From assembly GCF_019097595.1 (NCBI RefSeq), contig NC_080727.1, positions 7,779,501 through 7,843,500 of the forward strand: DNA of 64,000 bases, given 5' to 3'. How positions within the stretch are numbered: the stretch's first letter is position 1; every line of letters starts with the position of its first letter. This document shows positions 22,976-35,077 of this stretch, piece after piece. The position numbers were made by a program, and so were the translations under genes. Under the pieces are notes generated by a model. The model was not told where the DNA came from and searched no databases. It saw only the letters and a list, made by a program, of their open reading frames with translations. This DNA comes from Hemibagrus wyckioides (Eukaryota > Chordata > Actinopteri > Siluriformes > Bagridae).

Positions 22976-23145
22976 GTGGATGTGGTAGCTTTGTGGTAGG
23001 GGATGTGGTAGCTCGTGTTGGACTACTGATTGGAAGGTTGGACTGCTGGACCCTTGAGCAAGGCCCTAAACCCTCAATTGCTCAGTTGTATAAAATGAAA
23101 TAAAATGTAAGGGCGTCTGCCAAATTGGCAGAAATGTAAATGAGT
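22976..23145 (+). repeat. SINE with L2-type 3' tail
   Basis: The head contains a partly duplicated 'GGATGTGGTAGCT' piece (around 22977 and 23000). The body follows as TTGGACTACTGATTGGAAGG, CCTTGAGCAAGGCCCTAAAC and TCAATTGCTCAGTTGTATAA. It ends AAGGGCGTCTGCCAAAT then GGCAGAAATGTAAATGA. That end is the same tail as the L2-like LINE at 14772, as expected when a SINE borrows LINE reverse transcriptase. Confidence 0.75.
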
Positions 23146-23790
23146 ATATAATTTTGAAACCAAATAGTTTTATGGAAAATCTTTTACTACACTTTGAAAA
23201 ACTGTGCAAATAATTCTGGAGGGTACTTAAGTAACATAATCGATAATTATGTTTAATAATGTTGTTGTGACCAGATGTACTTTCTTTAGGCATCACACCG
23301 ACATGAACAGATGCACAGTGTTTCATTGTTTTCAACTCTAAGGCTATAGGCTATAGGATATAGCTGCCTTATCAAACTTAGAAAACGTTTATTTTTTGTC
23401 AGCTGCTTTAAGCACAGCCCTGAACATTTAAGGGTCATGCAGAAGTGGTTTTCTGTCAGTCCTGCTATCATCTGAATTCATAAAAATAAATATATAATCA
23501 AGGTAATGATGGTATTAGTATAAAGACAGTCCAAACCAAAGTTGGAAGCGATATCGAAAAAGATTTGATAACATAAGTTTCAACTCTTTCTTGAACCCAA
23601 TGGATGGAAGCATTAAAGTTGTGAATAGATATGTAGGATCATAAAAGGCGGTTTCTGCCGGCCCTGTTAAAATCCCATTCATCAATTGTTCTCTGTCACA
23701 AGAGCTTTTCTAAAAGGAGAAGCAGAAGAGAGCCAGGTGTCCCAGCGACACATTTACAGTGATTGGGCAGAGAAAACGTCCAGCTCCATC
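23146..23790. other. Non-coding DNA, nothing recognised
   Basis: Single-copy AT-rich sequence. Short minus-strand frames near 23.1-23.5 kb have no recognisable motif. Confidence 0.5.
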
Positions 23791-23797
23791 AATTCTT

Positions 23798-23896
23798 TAT
23801 CTCTCTCTCTCCTCAACCCCACACTCTGAATGTGGAGTTTTATTGACAAGAGGTGCTGTGTGTCTCTGGAAATACTGAAAAAAATGAAGTCTGCTG

Positions 23897-23947
<51 letters not shown>

Positions 23948-24094
23948 TCTCCTTTCTGAATGTCGAGTTTTATTGACAAGAGGTGCTTTGTGTCTCTAGC
24001 AATACTTAAAAAAAAATGAAGTCTGCCTCACTCCTTCCTTCCCTTCTTACTCACCCCCCCCACTCAGTCTTACACTCCCTCTATTCCACCTCCT

Positions 24095-24134
<40 letters not shown>
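23798..24134. repeat. CT microsatellites enclosing a 70-bp tandem duplication
   Basis: CT tracts lie at 23800-23811, 23901-23942 and 24098-24132. The segment 23826-23894 (CTGAATGTGGAGTTTTATTG...) is repeated at 23956-24026 with only a few changes. The unit including the CT tract is about 130 bp. Frames over it are Glu/Arg repeat artefacts. Confidence 0.92.
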
Positions 24135-24135
<1 letters not shown>

Positions 24136-24154
24136 TGCTATCGTCCCCCGTAAA

Positions 24155-24345
24155 AAATGTTCCCTCCCTCCCTCCCTCTTTCTTTCTTGCTTGGTTGTGA
24201 GATTTGCCTAACAAAGAGCGCCTCTGCCCAAGGTCAGATAAGGAACCGTGGCGCAAGAAGCCACAGCCGCTGCTCCTTTCATTCGTCTTTGCCCCTCCGT
24301 TTCTCAGAATTATCTCAGCTGCACATAATAATTATTACTGCGGAC
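24155..24345. other. Candidate conserved non-coding block
   Basis: GC-richer, non-repetitive segment following a CCCT-type tract. It contains AGATAAGG (24236-24243), a GATA-factor site, and CAGCTG-like sites (near 24316). A GA tract follows at 24379-24418. No coding potential was seen. Confidence 0.33.
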
Positions 24346-24888
24346 GGAGGAGAGGAGATAACTGAGAGTCAGTGAGAGAAAGAGAGAGAGAGAGAGGGAG
24401 AGAGAGTACAGGAAGAGAGAATAAGAGGATGAGAGGTAGTGTGAAAATTTAGCTTTGCTACTATGGAGGAGTGTGAAGTAAAATTATACACCCTAAAAAA
24501 AGAAAAATAGCTCTAGTTTTATTGCAAGACATAAAATCAACAATTATAGATGACTAATAATATATATATTATTTCCATATGATTTTAATGAATAAAGAAT
24601 AGATTGTTTGGAAAAGCAACACAATACTTGTGCAGTAAGTAATGCAGGTAAATAAATGCATGTTGGGATTTAATATGAATAGAACTAAAAATCTCTCTAA
24701 TATATGAGAAGTCTATGAGAAGTACAGCTGGAAATTGTCTAAAGCTGTTAAAAAATCTGTTCTTTGAGTTGTTTTTTCTTTCAAGACACAATACTGAGAC
24801 GGAATTAACAGCAACTTTTGTGGCACTCATTGTGACAGACCACCTTACATTGCATGCACAAATGTATACACAAATCTCAGTGAACTGC
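24346..24888. other. GA tract and AT-rich non-coding DNA
   Basis: A GA-rich tract (24370-24440) is followed by AT-rich sequence with no recognisable element. Confidence 0.5.
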
Positions 24889-25050
24889 CTCTGAACCCCT
24901 AATCTTCCACGTCCCGTGACCTTTGACCTCGGAACCTCAGCCGTGTTATCAGGAAGCCAGCTAAGCCCCCTAATCCTCAGCCTCGTGTCGGCATCTCTAA
25001 CCTGGAGAAGGCGCTATCAGTCCGGATGAGGCACTCTGTATAGCACAGAT
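24889..25050. other. Candidate regulatory block with perfect DR1
   Basis: GC-richer single-copy segment. TGACCTTTGACCT at 24917-24929 is two perfect AGGTCA half-sites spaced by one base (minus strand), the binding form for RXR heterodimers, HNF4 and COUP-TF. It lies just upstream of a GT microsatellite. The function is inferred from the motif only. Confidence 0.4.
24917..24929 (-). promoter_or_regulatory. DR1 nuclear-receptor site
   Basis: Perfect direct repeat of AGGTCA with a single A between the halves, read on the minus strand. Its position in a GC-richer island makes it more likely to be real than an isolated match, but there is no expression or binding evidence. Confidence 0.4.
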
Positions 25051-25216
25051 ACCGTGTGTGTGTGTGTGTGTGTGTGTGGTGTATGGGGGGGGGAAGAGGT
25101 TGGCGGTTGGGGGGGGGTGTTCTGGGATGGAGATTACTATCACTGCAGCTGTATTGTAGACTTCAAACGATGGCAGGTTAACCAGTTCAACCTACACACA
25201 CACACACACACACAGA
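25051..25216. repeat. GT tract, G-runs and CA tract
   Basis: GT tract 25056-25078, then G runs of 9 and 10 (25085-25093, 25109-25118) that could form a G-quadruplex, and a CA tract at 25195-25214. Confidence 0.9.
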
Positions 25217-27350
25217 GTAGAATGCCATTATAATTCCACAGCCTTATCTGCAAAGTCAGGATATAGAGTCCAAGTCCAACTGTTTATATTCAATCAGTTC
25301 TAAACAAGGAACATGTTGTCTCTGTCACATCGTATTTACCCAATAAACACCTAGAAGTCCTAAAAGCATGTTCTTACTGGTCACAGAAAGCTGTACTGTG
25401 TTAGGAGTGTTACCATGTTAAATGAATCATTTAGCATCACAACATCAAAAAAGAAGCTATAGGATATGTAAAGGAGGTTCGGTTAGATTTCAATCTCAAA
25501 GTAGAATTGTTTAGATAAGTAAAATGGATTGTCTCAATCGAACATATCAAATATATTAAATATATAATACAGCTTGTATTTTTGCAATCCTGGTTTCTTT
25601 GCCCTGGAGTCAATGCATTTTTTGAATGAATTTTTCATTAAATGCCTGAAAAAAAAAAAAAGTCTGTACTCGACACAAACTCAAAATATTTTCACGTATT
25701 ATTCTATGATTTTTAAAAAAAAATATATCGGGAATACTTCGTTCGTAAGCTTTTACATGTCTTGAAAAAGATGTAAGATGTAAAGACTTAAGAAGTAGCT
25801 TAAGTTTTTTCTGAAAAGGGAAAGTTTCCAGGAAGGATGGCATTGCAGTTTCTTGATATCATGACAAGCTAGACTTTTGGTCACAGTAACTTCAAGAGGG
25901 AGAAAAAAAATTGTTGGTGAGGTAACAATGGTTTATAGCTGTATTATAACATAAGCTACCACAGGATTAGGCTCCCCAGCTCCCTATAGTGAATCAGTAT
26001 ATTGTATACACAAGTTCTGGCACCGGTAAAGAGTCTGGTTCACTACACATTGGGATACTGATGACTCAGTTTCCGGCGACATGATGCTTATCAACATCAG
26101 GCAAGACTGATATCTTGACGTTTTTTTTTTATGTTGTTTATGGAAAATACTTCAGTTTTTCTGTTATAAATCCTTGAAACATTTCATGCTAGTGGAAATT
26201 TTAAAATCATTAAACACTTAAAAAGACATTAGACTCAAACAACCTGTATGTAGAACATAAAAATAACACATGTAAGTAATCATTTCAGAGCTAAAAAAAA
26301 AAAGAAAAAAGATAACAAGCTTGGGTTTGTAGATAAAGTGGCTGAGTTTGTCTGCCATTATTTTTCAAGCTGAGAGGCTTCAGAAAATAAATCATTTTCA
26401 TGTAAGGGACCATAGTGAGCCTTGATACTTCCTTGTTTTTTTGGTACATCATGGCATTTTCGAAAAAAGAGAGCACACCTTACAAAATGGATGGATTTAA
26501 TGACTGGGACAGCCCTTAACATCCTGACTACTGAAAACACTAACACTTCAGGACGTGTGAAAAGAATCATCACGCTTGTGTCATGCCACTCCATCTCCCT
26601 CGTCATTGATTATTTTCCGATAACTGGATGCTTTTATTCTTTATTTAATTACTATAAATGATTCTGTAACTACAGGGAAACGTCCAGGAAAACTAAGATT
26701 ATAAAGCTTGTACATAACTACACCTAAGAGTGTATTATCTCCATGGACACATGTGCCATGTCTGAAATTGTTACTTATTTAGCATACAGTAATTTAGAAA
26801 TAATTCCCTGAATAAAGCACTATACAGTATAATGACCCCACAGTGTACTGTAAATACAGTGTACAACTAATGCACACACCTCCACTGCATTAAGCGAATA
26901 GCAATTTCTTCAAATTTCCTGCAGCTTGTAATGTACTCGTCAGACATGTCAGCGTACACAGCGTCGTGACTAACTTCATTTATAAAATGTAAACAAAAGA
27001 TGTTTCGTACAGCGAGCACTAAGGCGCCTGCTACTCGTATTGTATAATTCTGTACTTAATATAGAAATCCACTTATAATATTTCTGTACTTTATGGTTAT
27101 TTGTAACATTGTTGTGCCTCAGGATGAGTTTCAAGAGCACTCATTAGTTGCCTAGAGTTTACTTGTTGACTGAATTTTGGCACTTCACCCAGAAAAGTTT
27201 TTATATTAAAATATTGAAAAAATGTCTTACTGATTTCAGACAAGCAAAGAAATCTTGAAATGTTTTTATGTATTAATGTATTAAATCTATTACAGTTCAG
27301 ATTCTATTTATTAAAGCATGAAAAAAGGCATAAATATTGTGTTCATAATT
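25217..27350. other. AT-rich non-coding DNA
   Basis: About 2.1 kb without a recognised repeat, gene or RNA. Short frames near 25.6-25.8 and 26.3-26.6 kb overlap on opposite strands, are AT-driven and have no domains. The piece at 26.88-27.04 kb is somewhat GC-richer but carries no recognisable signal. Confidence 0.5.
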
Positions 27351-27352
27351 CT

Positions 27353-27353
<1 letters not shown>

Positions 27354-27425
<72 letters not shown>

Positions 27426-27426
27426 A
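27354..27426. repeat. TA then TG microsatellite
   Basis: About 30 TA units (27355-27415) followed by a short TG tract. Such TA arrays extrude cruciforms and are often unstable. The Tyr/Ile frames on both strands are artefacts. Confidence 0.95.
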
Positions 27427-28160
27427 TATACCACCAAAGTGAATGACATTGACTGAAGGTGTCATGATTGTCATGATGTTCATGATTATTCTGGGGAAAC
27501 GAACTAAACTCTAATAGATTTAATACGTAATACATTGTGTATTCTATTACAGTTTTCATATATTATGTATCAAATCTATTACAGTGTAGTTCATTTCCTC
27601 AGAATAATTATTAACATCTTACCTTCAACCAAAGTCATTCACTTTGATGGTACAGACATATGTATGTATATATGTATATATGTATATATGGTTTCATTTG
27701 GGAGATTTTCTTGGGTTTGTTTTCATTTGGGAGGTTTTATCCGAATCTGAAACCCACTTACCGCCATATCAGGCCATCCTATATAAATAATTATATTAAG
27801 ACACTAAATATAAATCTGAGTGATCTAAATCTATATTCAGATTTCTGTAAAGCTGCTCTGTGACATCTATTAATGAAAAATTAAATTGAATTAAATAGTC
27901 GAATTTACTGAGATTTTTTCTGTTTTAAAAATCTGAATACCCCACTGTGACTGAAGCTGAATAATAAAGACAAAAATCTAAATTTGTGTGTGTGAGAGAG
28001 ACAGTGGCCAGTATGAAGCCCGGAATTTTCTCATTTGCTTTTTTTCCCCCTTCTTTAAGAAAAAAACCTCCACATGTTTGTTTAATATGCATTAAAACAG
28101 CCTGCAGGCCCCTGGAAAACACAGATAAAGTGGACATATCACTGAGTGTTATGATAAGAG
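27427..28160. other. Non-coding DNA with TATG-type tract and repeat-end fragment
   Basis: A TATGTA-rich tract is at 27657-27690. At about 27835-27892 a fragment reading 'CTGTAAAGCTGCTCTGTGAC' and ending in AAATTGAATTAAAT matches the CAATT-ended repeat in minus orientation. The sequence on either side is single-copy. Confidence 0.5.
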
Positions 28161-28164
28161 AGCA

Positions 28165-28165
28165 G

Positions 28166-28208
<43 letters not shown>

Positions 28209-28605
28209 TATGTGCGTGTGAGCGTGTGATATCTCTGAATGGTATGATAAGAGACAGCAGTGAGACGGCAGAATGCAACAGCATGAGAGATGGACAGAGA
28301 GGGGGGAAGAGACGGGACGGGTGTTTCTCTCTCTCTCGCTCCCTCTCTCTCTCTCTCTCTCCTGGGGGAATGGTGGAGCAGCACAATGCAAACATGTCGG
28401 ACTGAATAGCCGAATGGGAAGAGGACAGCTGTTTGAGATGACAGCGATGGCTGTTCATACTCGCCTCCCCACCGTCCTATTAACACACAAAAAAATCACA
28501 CACACACACACACACACACAAGAATGACATGAAAACGTGTGTAGAGTTACACACATTCACATGCAAGGTCATACAATTACACACACACACACACACACAC
28601 AAATA
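28165..28605. repeat. GA, CT and CA microsatellite cluster
   Basis: GA tract 28168-28206, CT tract 28326-28362, CA tracts 28496-28520 and 28579-28602. A GC-richer single-copy piece (28363-28490) sits in the middle. Frames of up to 177 codons here are Ser/Leu or Arg/Glu repeat artefacts. Confidence 0.93.
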
Positions 28606-30005
28606 AAATACCAGGATTATTATCCAGGAACATTCCATTTTTCCTTGTTTTTCAATGTGATTACAGATACAATCAATAGAGGTTTATTTTATGCTGCAAA
28701 AATGTTCTTAGCAAGTGAAAATCTCTTGAATATGGTTCAAAAGATGAATACAGTTCAAAGTCATTTAGTTTTTCACATTATACCACTACAATACATCAAA
28801 AATATGATTGTTAAACCTATTTTCTGGGCACTTTGTTGTAATATCTAGCATGAATAGTTTTCCTATTTTGGCAGATAATTTCTTTAATTTGAATCATTTA
28901 TGCCAATAGACGTAAGCTATTTTAAAGTATGATCTAAGTAAAAGCATCTAAAAATAGCCTGAATATTTATAATAATCACAAGCTAATACACATCAGGCAT
29001 ATTTGCCTATATTAAAGATATTTTCACATGCTTAGATATAATTTTTTTTTGCATAAAATTACTAAAATAATGATAAATAACGATAAAAATAGTAAAACGT
29101 TTCCTAAAACATTAATGTCAGAAATTTATTTTATACCAAGTACGCTGCTGAATTCTAAAATCTGACTGCAGCTCTGACAATTCAGCTTCAAGGTTTATAG
29201 AAATGTGCTCAGTCTAATACATTATCATTTCTATAGTAACAACTCATTCACAGGGGCTTGTGTTTTAAGCGCGCCACATAATATAATAATAATAAACTTT
29301 TTTTTCCAACAAAATAAAATAAATAAATAAATAAAAAAATCACAGAAAAGCATATTATTGTTGATATGGAGAAGATTTTTGCAGGGAGATTTGTTTATTT
29401 GACAGTTATAGAAGGAGTCTCCAGTGTCAGCCCGTCGAACCAGTTGGTAACTTTTCCATTATAGGAAAATCAAAGGAATTTGTGCTTTTCTGATACTCTG
29501 TAAAAAGGTGAAGAAATGGCTGTTATGTAACGCAAGTGATAACAAGAAGTCTCATGGACATTTTACTATATTAAAATCTAAAAGAAAAAAAATGTTAAAG
29601 AATACAAAATATTATAAAAAGAATAAAACACTCAGATATAATGTTACTGGAAAATATAAGTGCATTAATATTATTATTTTAATTAATTTAATTAGATTTT
29701 TTAAATTATTTTTAATTTATTTAAAATTTGTGGTTTATTTTCATTTTTAATTTTAAACAGCAAGCCTCTTTGTGTTTTTTTCCCCTTACTTATATGATTA
29801 TATAATTTTATATCCACCTTGGCAGAGTATGATAGTTTTGTTTCTAAACCAGATTCAGAAATCTTTTAAAAATAAACTGGTCACAGTGCACATGTTTGCA
29901 GCATGCACTGGAAAATAAGTAAATGTGCTTGAATTAGCTGCAACACTGCAACAGTACCAGTCTGTGTTGTGTGTATATGGGATTAAATCCTCATAGTCAT
30001 TAAAC
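28606..30005. other. Very AT-rich non-coding DNA
   Basis: No repeat copies or genes recognised. An (AAAT)n tract is near 29.32 kb and Lys/Ile-rich chance frames are near 29.5-29.75 kb. Confidence 0.5.
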
Positions 30006-30602
30006 CATTGTCAGACCTCATGCTGGTACAGTGGACTCTAGGTTCTTCCTGGTGCATGACAATGCCCAGCCTCATGTAGTGAGGTTGTAGCCAGTTTCTA
30101 GATCACAAAAGCATTGATACCATTGACTAACCCTCATGTTTCCCAAACCTGAATCCAATTGAGACCCTCTTGGATGTTATGTATGGGTGCATTTGAAGAC
30201 ACCAAGTAGCAACACAGAAAGTCCAGAAGCTCACTTGATCCAGGTCTGGGAGGAGATCCACCAGGACAGCATCCGCCATCTCATCAGGAGCATGCCCAGA
30301 CTTTGTCAGGAGTGCACACAGGCATGTGGTGGCCATACACACTTCTGACTTACATAATGAGCTGGTGTGATGAAATTCATGCAAGTTGGATCAGCCTGTA
30401 ATTTCAATGTCATACTTTGATTTTCGGTGTGATTTTAAATCCAGCCCTCAATGGATTAATGATTTTGGTTTAGGATCATTATGTTCTCAACGAATTGCAT
30501 ATTATATATAAGTATAGATTTTCAACTTGAACATTTTGTACATTGAGATCCAATGTGGGATTTAAGTATTCCCTTAAATTTTTTTCAGCATAAGTGTGCA
30601 TA
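30006..30602 (+). mobile_element. Tc1-like transposon 3' half (family C)
   Basis: The translation gives VHDNAQPHV (catalytic aspartate motif HDNA), NLNPIETLL at 30146-30172 with its catalytic GAG codon 30161-30163, and, after a frameshift, QVWEEIHQDSIRHLIRSMPR and LCQECTQACGGHTHF up to a stop. The HDNA...NPIE pair is the second and third acids of the DDE/DDD transposase triad. The non-coding right end runs to about 30602 (CTTAAATTTTTTTCAGCATA). The 5' half, including the DNA-binding domain, is missing. The 85-codon minus-strand frame here is its shadow. Confidence 0.9.
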
Positions 30603-31310
30603 ATGTACTTTGCTTTCTCTTCCATAAATTATCTGCATTTTTGGAGTCTAGGTTATGTAACTAATATGAATGACTCCATGTTTTAGCACCGAAAAAATTA
30701 GCAAATGTTACAAACATATTTTGGCTCATCGTCCTGAAAAGTAAATAGCTATCCAACGAGACTAAAGGCATATTTAGTTGGCTTTCAATTCCTCTGTGAG
30801 GCTGGTTTTTACTTCTGTGTTGAAGCATGTTTGTGTATTTGCATCACAAGGCAGAGAATGTTAGTTTATGGTTTATGGGTTTATGGATTTAGGCACCACA
30901 TAGTCATGCTTATGCTCAATGCTTTGTCTAGGAACTGTTGGGGTCTCATGCAGGAGAAATGAAATGAGACTTTCTGGTCATTTTTTCTCTTTATTACCAT
31001 CATCTTACTCTGATGACTTAATAAAGGATAAGTGAAAGCATTAGGATTTTTTCCTTCATTCTAGCTGTAGCGCTTGAGCAATCTTCCTAATTATTCAGAC
31101 CATTGTTTCAGGATATAAAGAGCTACCATCACATTCCCTGAACTGAAGACTAAAGTCTAGTTAGCTGCTTGCTAGGTATAAAATTATTGGGCTAGTGTTA
31201 CTTTCCTTTCGGCTTGGCCTGCATTGATCATCCCTCTCTTTCTTATTTTCACATTATATTCTGTTCATTTTGAAACGTGCAACAATGCTAAGTAAACTGG
31301 TGTGATTTTA
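30603..31310. other. AT-rich non-coding DNA
   Basis: Single-copy. No frame or repeat recognised. Confidence 0.5.
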
Positions 31311-31425
31311 CGGTTACATTTACAGGATTTGGTAGACGTTGTTATGCGTAGTAACATACAGAAGTGCATTTAAAGTCTCTGTCAATGAAATGTACCAGTA
31401 CTGGGTCGCTGGGTCAGGGATGAAG
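31311..31425 (-). repeat. L2 3'-tail fragment
   Basis: Weak match to the LINE tail at 14772-14880: ACATTTACAGGATTTGGTAG, then AAAGTCTCTGTCAATGAAAT, then ACCAGTACTGGGTC. Old and short. Confidence 0.5.
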
Positions 31426-32215
31426 AATACCATCAGTCTTTTCTCTTTTCTCAGTTAAAACTCTTTTCGGGGTGTGTAGGGATGGATTCAGGAAAAAGCA
31501 CACAGACAACTTTTATTATTAATTTATTTATGTATAAGTGCAAGGTTAAATATTTAAACATTAAAATCTTGACTGTAAGTCCTAAATGCTAGAGAGATGG
31601 CATCTCCTTTTTATGGGGGTCCTGGTATAGTGTTATACATTACCCGGTGGAGTGTGAGAGAGAGTTCTGCACTGTGGACATGGTCTGCCTTCAGGGACAC
31701 CCTCAAACCCAAAACCTTCAAGCAATAGCCAGACCTGTAGCTCCAGCTTTCGAACCTTTAAGGGCTAGCTCAAAAACCCAACAGCTTGGTGGCATTAGAT
31801 TTGAATTTCCAATGATCTGATGAACCAGTGCAATAAAAATCAGTTTATTTTATTAGATAAGTCTTACTAAATCTTGATTGACTCTAAACTCTTTTTAATC
31901 CTTGATGGTGAAAACCAGATTTAATGGATTCACCATTTATTTGGTCCTTTGTTTGAGAAAATGAAAGCAGACTCCTAATGCAAATGCCCACAAATATCCA
32001 CAATCAACTCTACATCTTCATCTTTCTCAATACGAAGACCTTCACAACAAACAACAACAAAGTCAAGGGTCTAATTAATGTGGTTTCCTAAAATGGAAGA
32101 TGTTTAAAAGGGTCTTAAAAATAAATATCTTTTAATATAACATTTTGTTCTTTCAACAAAAGTCTGCTGATGTGTGCATCCACAATTGCCACCTGTAACC
32201 CTGTACAGTTTAGAT
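31426..32215. other. Unclassified non-coding DNA
   Basis: Contains a GC-richer piece at 31.6-31.8 kb with no recognised family. No frame has protein-like composition. Confidence 0.45.
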
Positions 32216-32217
32216 TA

Positions 32218-32226
32218 GTGTGTGTT

Positions 32227-32303
<77 letters not shown>

Positions 32304-32696
32304 TGAGCAAGTCAGATCTTAGTGCAGTAGCGAAAGCAGACAAGCACTGATCCATATCGCTGCTCTGAAGCATATGGCTGCATCTCCTCCCTCAATGTTA
32401 CATGCCATCAATCACCAGAGAGAGAGGGATGAAGAGGGAGAGAGAGAGAGAGAGAGAGAAATAAAATGGTAAGAAGAAGGAAAAAGGAAGAGAGACGACA
32501 AGGAAGGGAGGGGAAGAAAAGACATGTGGGTTGCCGGAAGACCTACAGTGGAGACGGAGATCGATGAGAGAGGAAAGAGGAAGGAGAGTGAGAGAGAGAG
32601 AGACGGAGAGAGAGGTATGGGTTTACCATGATGTATGACATCTAGATTTCACAGAGTACACATTGAACTGCAAAGCCCACACTCTTACGAGAGAAA

Positions 32697-32729
<33 letters not shown>

Positions 32730-33030
32730 TGAGAGAGAAAGAGAGAGAGAGAGAGAGAAAGCAATGGCTAAAAGAGGAGTCATACTAATTAGTGGAAGCC
32801 TGAAGGCAAACCTGTAAGGGAGGAGGGGTGTTGAAGAGGGTGACATCACCCCCAATCTCTCTTTTGGATTCATCTCTCTCTCTCCTATTTTTTCCAGCCT
32901 GGGATAAGACAGAGGTGCTAGACTGGGCCTCGTCTTCTGTTTGTGTGTGTGTGTGAGAGAGAGAGTGTGCGTAAATGAAAGAGAGACAGAGATAGAGCCA
33001 TGTTCACACACACACACACACACACACACC
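32218..33030. repeat. GT / GA / CA microsatellite-rich region
   Basis: GT then GA (32219-32303), several GA-rich tracts (32415-32460, 32590-32615, 32690-32760), GT/GA (32939-32965) and CA (33006-33029), with short unique islands between, such as 32310-32410. Frames up to 117 codons are Ser/Leu repeat artefacts. Confidence 0.92.
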
Positions 33031-34640
33031 ATCGTCACATCATGTGCACAGTCTGTTTGGGAGAAGCTCTGCCCTTGTTAGTGGTCATTACTGACTGATT
33101 GAGTGTTTGCTATTTGGATTTGGAACACCAAGTGACCTCTGTTTTTTGTTTTATGCAATGTGTGAATAGTCTGTGTATGTGTGTATCTGTGTTGTGTGTG
33201 TGTGTGTATTATGTGAAGAATTATACAGTTGCCATATCTGATCAACCTTCAAATCTGCTAGAAAAACTGTCAGTATATATCTATACTGTGTTGTGTGTGT
33301 GTGTGATGTGCAACTGCGTATCAACACGAAATAATTCAGCAGTGCATTTTTGTTTACCTACACCGCAGTGAAGGAAGGCGATCTCAGGTTAAAAGCTAAA
33401 GGCACCTGCTAATTCAGGCGCGAAGAAGTTAACGAGCTACATTCAAAACACACATGCCCAGTGTCTGCGGATGCATCTAAGCACGGCAGCTTTAATTACT
33501 CATTAAAAGGAAGGAAGGAAAATAAATTAATTAACTGATTAACGGAAATAAACAAACAGATAGCCTGCACATGACCGTAAACAGGATTTCATGGTGTGAA
33601 CTCGAGTCAGCTTCCAGAAGAAATAAGGAGAGGTGTGTAAGATCATGAGAAACTGATAATAATGATAATATAATAAAGAACCCTTTTAGCCAGATTTGCG
33701 CTACATCACTGCGATTATGATTTACCGTTTTTAAATAGACTTTAAAGCAACGTATAACACATGTTCAGGACAATACTAGAATATTTAATTTAAAGAAAAT
33801 ATAAATAAAAAAATGTGCTAAAACAGGTCACTAGCTCTTTTTGCAGTGCTGACAAAATGTTTTATTATTTAAAAAAAAGTATTTTATTAACCTTTCAGCA
33901 TAATTATAGGTTCATAAAAACAATTAAATGCATTCTTTTGCAGTTTTTACAACTAAATATACATATTTTAACACTTTATTACAAGTATACTTGTGTTCTA
34001 TTCCACCAGTGAAAGATCCACTTATTTTTAATCAGTATAAACAAATGAATTTTCCTGCCGCTGGTCTGATATAAAATGAGTCAGGACTGTTGGTTTTCAG
34101 TGTGAGACGTGTATATTTCCCCCTGTTGGATAATATTACACAGAATTTTAGTGGTTGAAGATAACACCTTCAAATTTTAGATGATTATGAACAAGCACTT
34201 GAGGCATCTCAAAGAACAGCAATGGATTTGATATCACCATTTACTTTGAAGATAGAAACATTTCTGCTGAACAGTTTTTGTTTTTTGGAACTTGTCTATG
34301 AATATATTGCCATTAGTAGGCTAGGTAAAAAACAGGAAAACTTATGAAAAGCTACAAATTCTTAAAGCACCGAGTGTCTACTTTCATAGGGATCATTATT
34401 CTCCACTGTGACATTACAAAGAAATTCAATCAAATCTTGAACACAGACACATTTTTTTGGCCTCTGGTAAAAAGAGTTAAATACACCAAACATTTTAATG
34501 AAACACAATTTAAAATTTTCGAATTTAATAATCTAAAATATATCTCAAAATTAATTCTTAATTTAGTTATGGTTATCTTTTTTTTTTTTTTTTTTTTAAT
34601 TCTTATCTCTGTTTATCAGCATATAAATAGATAAAGCTGA
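33031..34640. other. Non-coding DNA with short GT tracts
   Basis: GT-rich tracts are near 33.18-33.21 and 33.29-33.31 kb. The piece 33.36-33.50 kb is GC-richer and single-copy. The rest is AT-rich with poly-T at 34579-34597. No gene was seen. Confidence 0.5.
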
Positions 34641-34644
34641 GCAG

Positions 34645-35010
34645 AAAAGCATCTCAGAATGAAGATCTTGAAGAGGATGGGCTACACAGCAGAGGACTAC
34701 ATCGGGATCAAGTCACAGATGAATAAGAGGAAACTGATGCTAAGGTCGATATACAGTAGGCTCACTGAAATTGCTGCCACATGCAGAGTCAGAATTTGGT
34801 CTCAACAGCATCCATGAACCCAACTTGTCAACAGTTCAAACTGGTGTTGGTGGTGTAATGATGTGGGGGATGTTTTTTTTTTTTTTTTACCACACACTGG
34901 GTCACAATACTAGCCAACCATCGTTTAAATATATTACAGCCTACCTTAGTATTGGTGCTAAACACTTACTCTACCTGTATGGCTACAATGCTTCTTTTAT
35001 TGGCTATGTT
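34645..35010 (+). mobile_element. Tc1-like fragment (family A copy 3)
   Basis: Internal part of the same family as 14060-15848: GAGCAGAAAAGCATCTCAGA, GAGGATGGGCTACACAGCAG, then CAGAGTCAGAATTTGG, TCAACAGTTCAAACTGGTGT and GGTGGTGTAATGATGTGG. Both ends and several internal parts are missing. A poly-T run interrupts it at 34876-34889. Confidence 0.85.
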
Positions 35011-35077
35011 ATATGGCTATGACAAATTATAATGTACAAGGACACAAAGCTCAAGCCATATGAAATCTTTATTTTCA

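Noticed and set aside
24917..24929. Core promoter for a gene near 25 kb
   Set aside because: The DR1 site is convincing as a motif, but no TATA box, initiator, CpG island or downstream open frame supports a promoter.
27925..28458. 177-codon minus-strand frame
   Set aside because: Driven by GA and CT microsatellites giving Arg/Glu and Ser/Leu runs; no recognisable domain.
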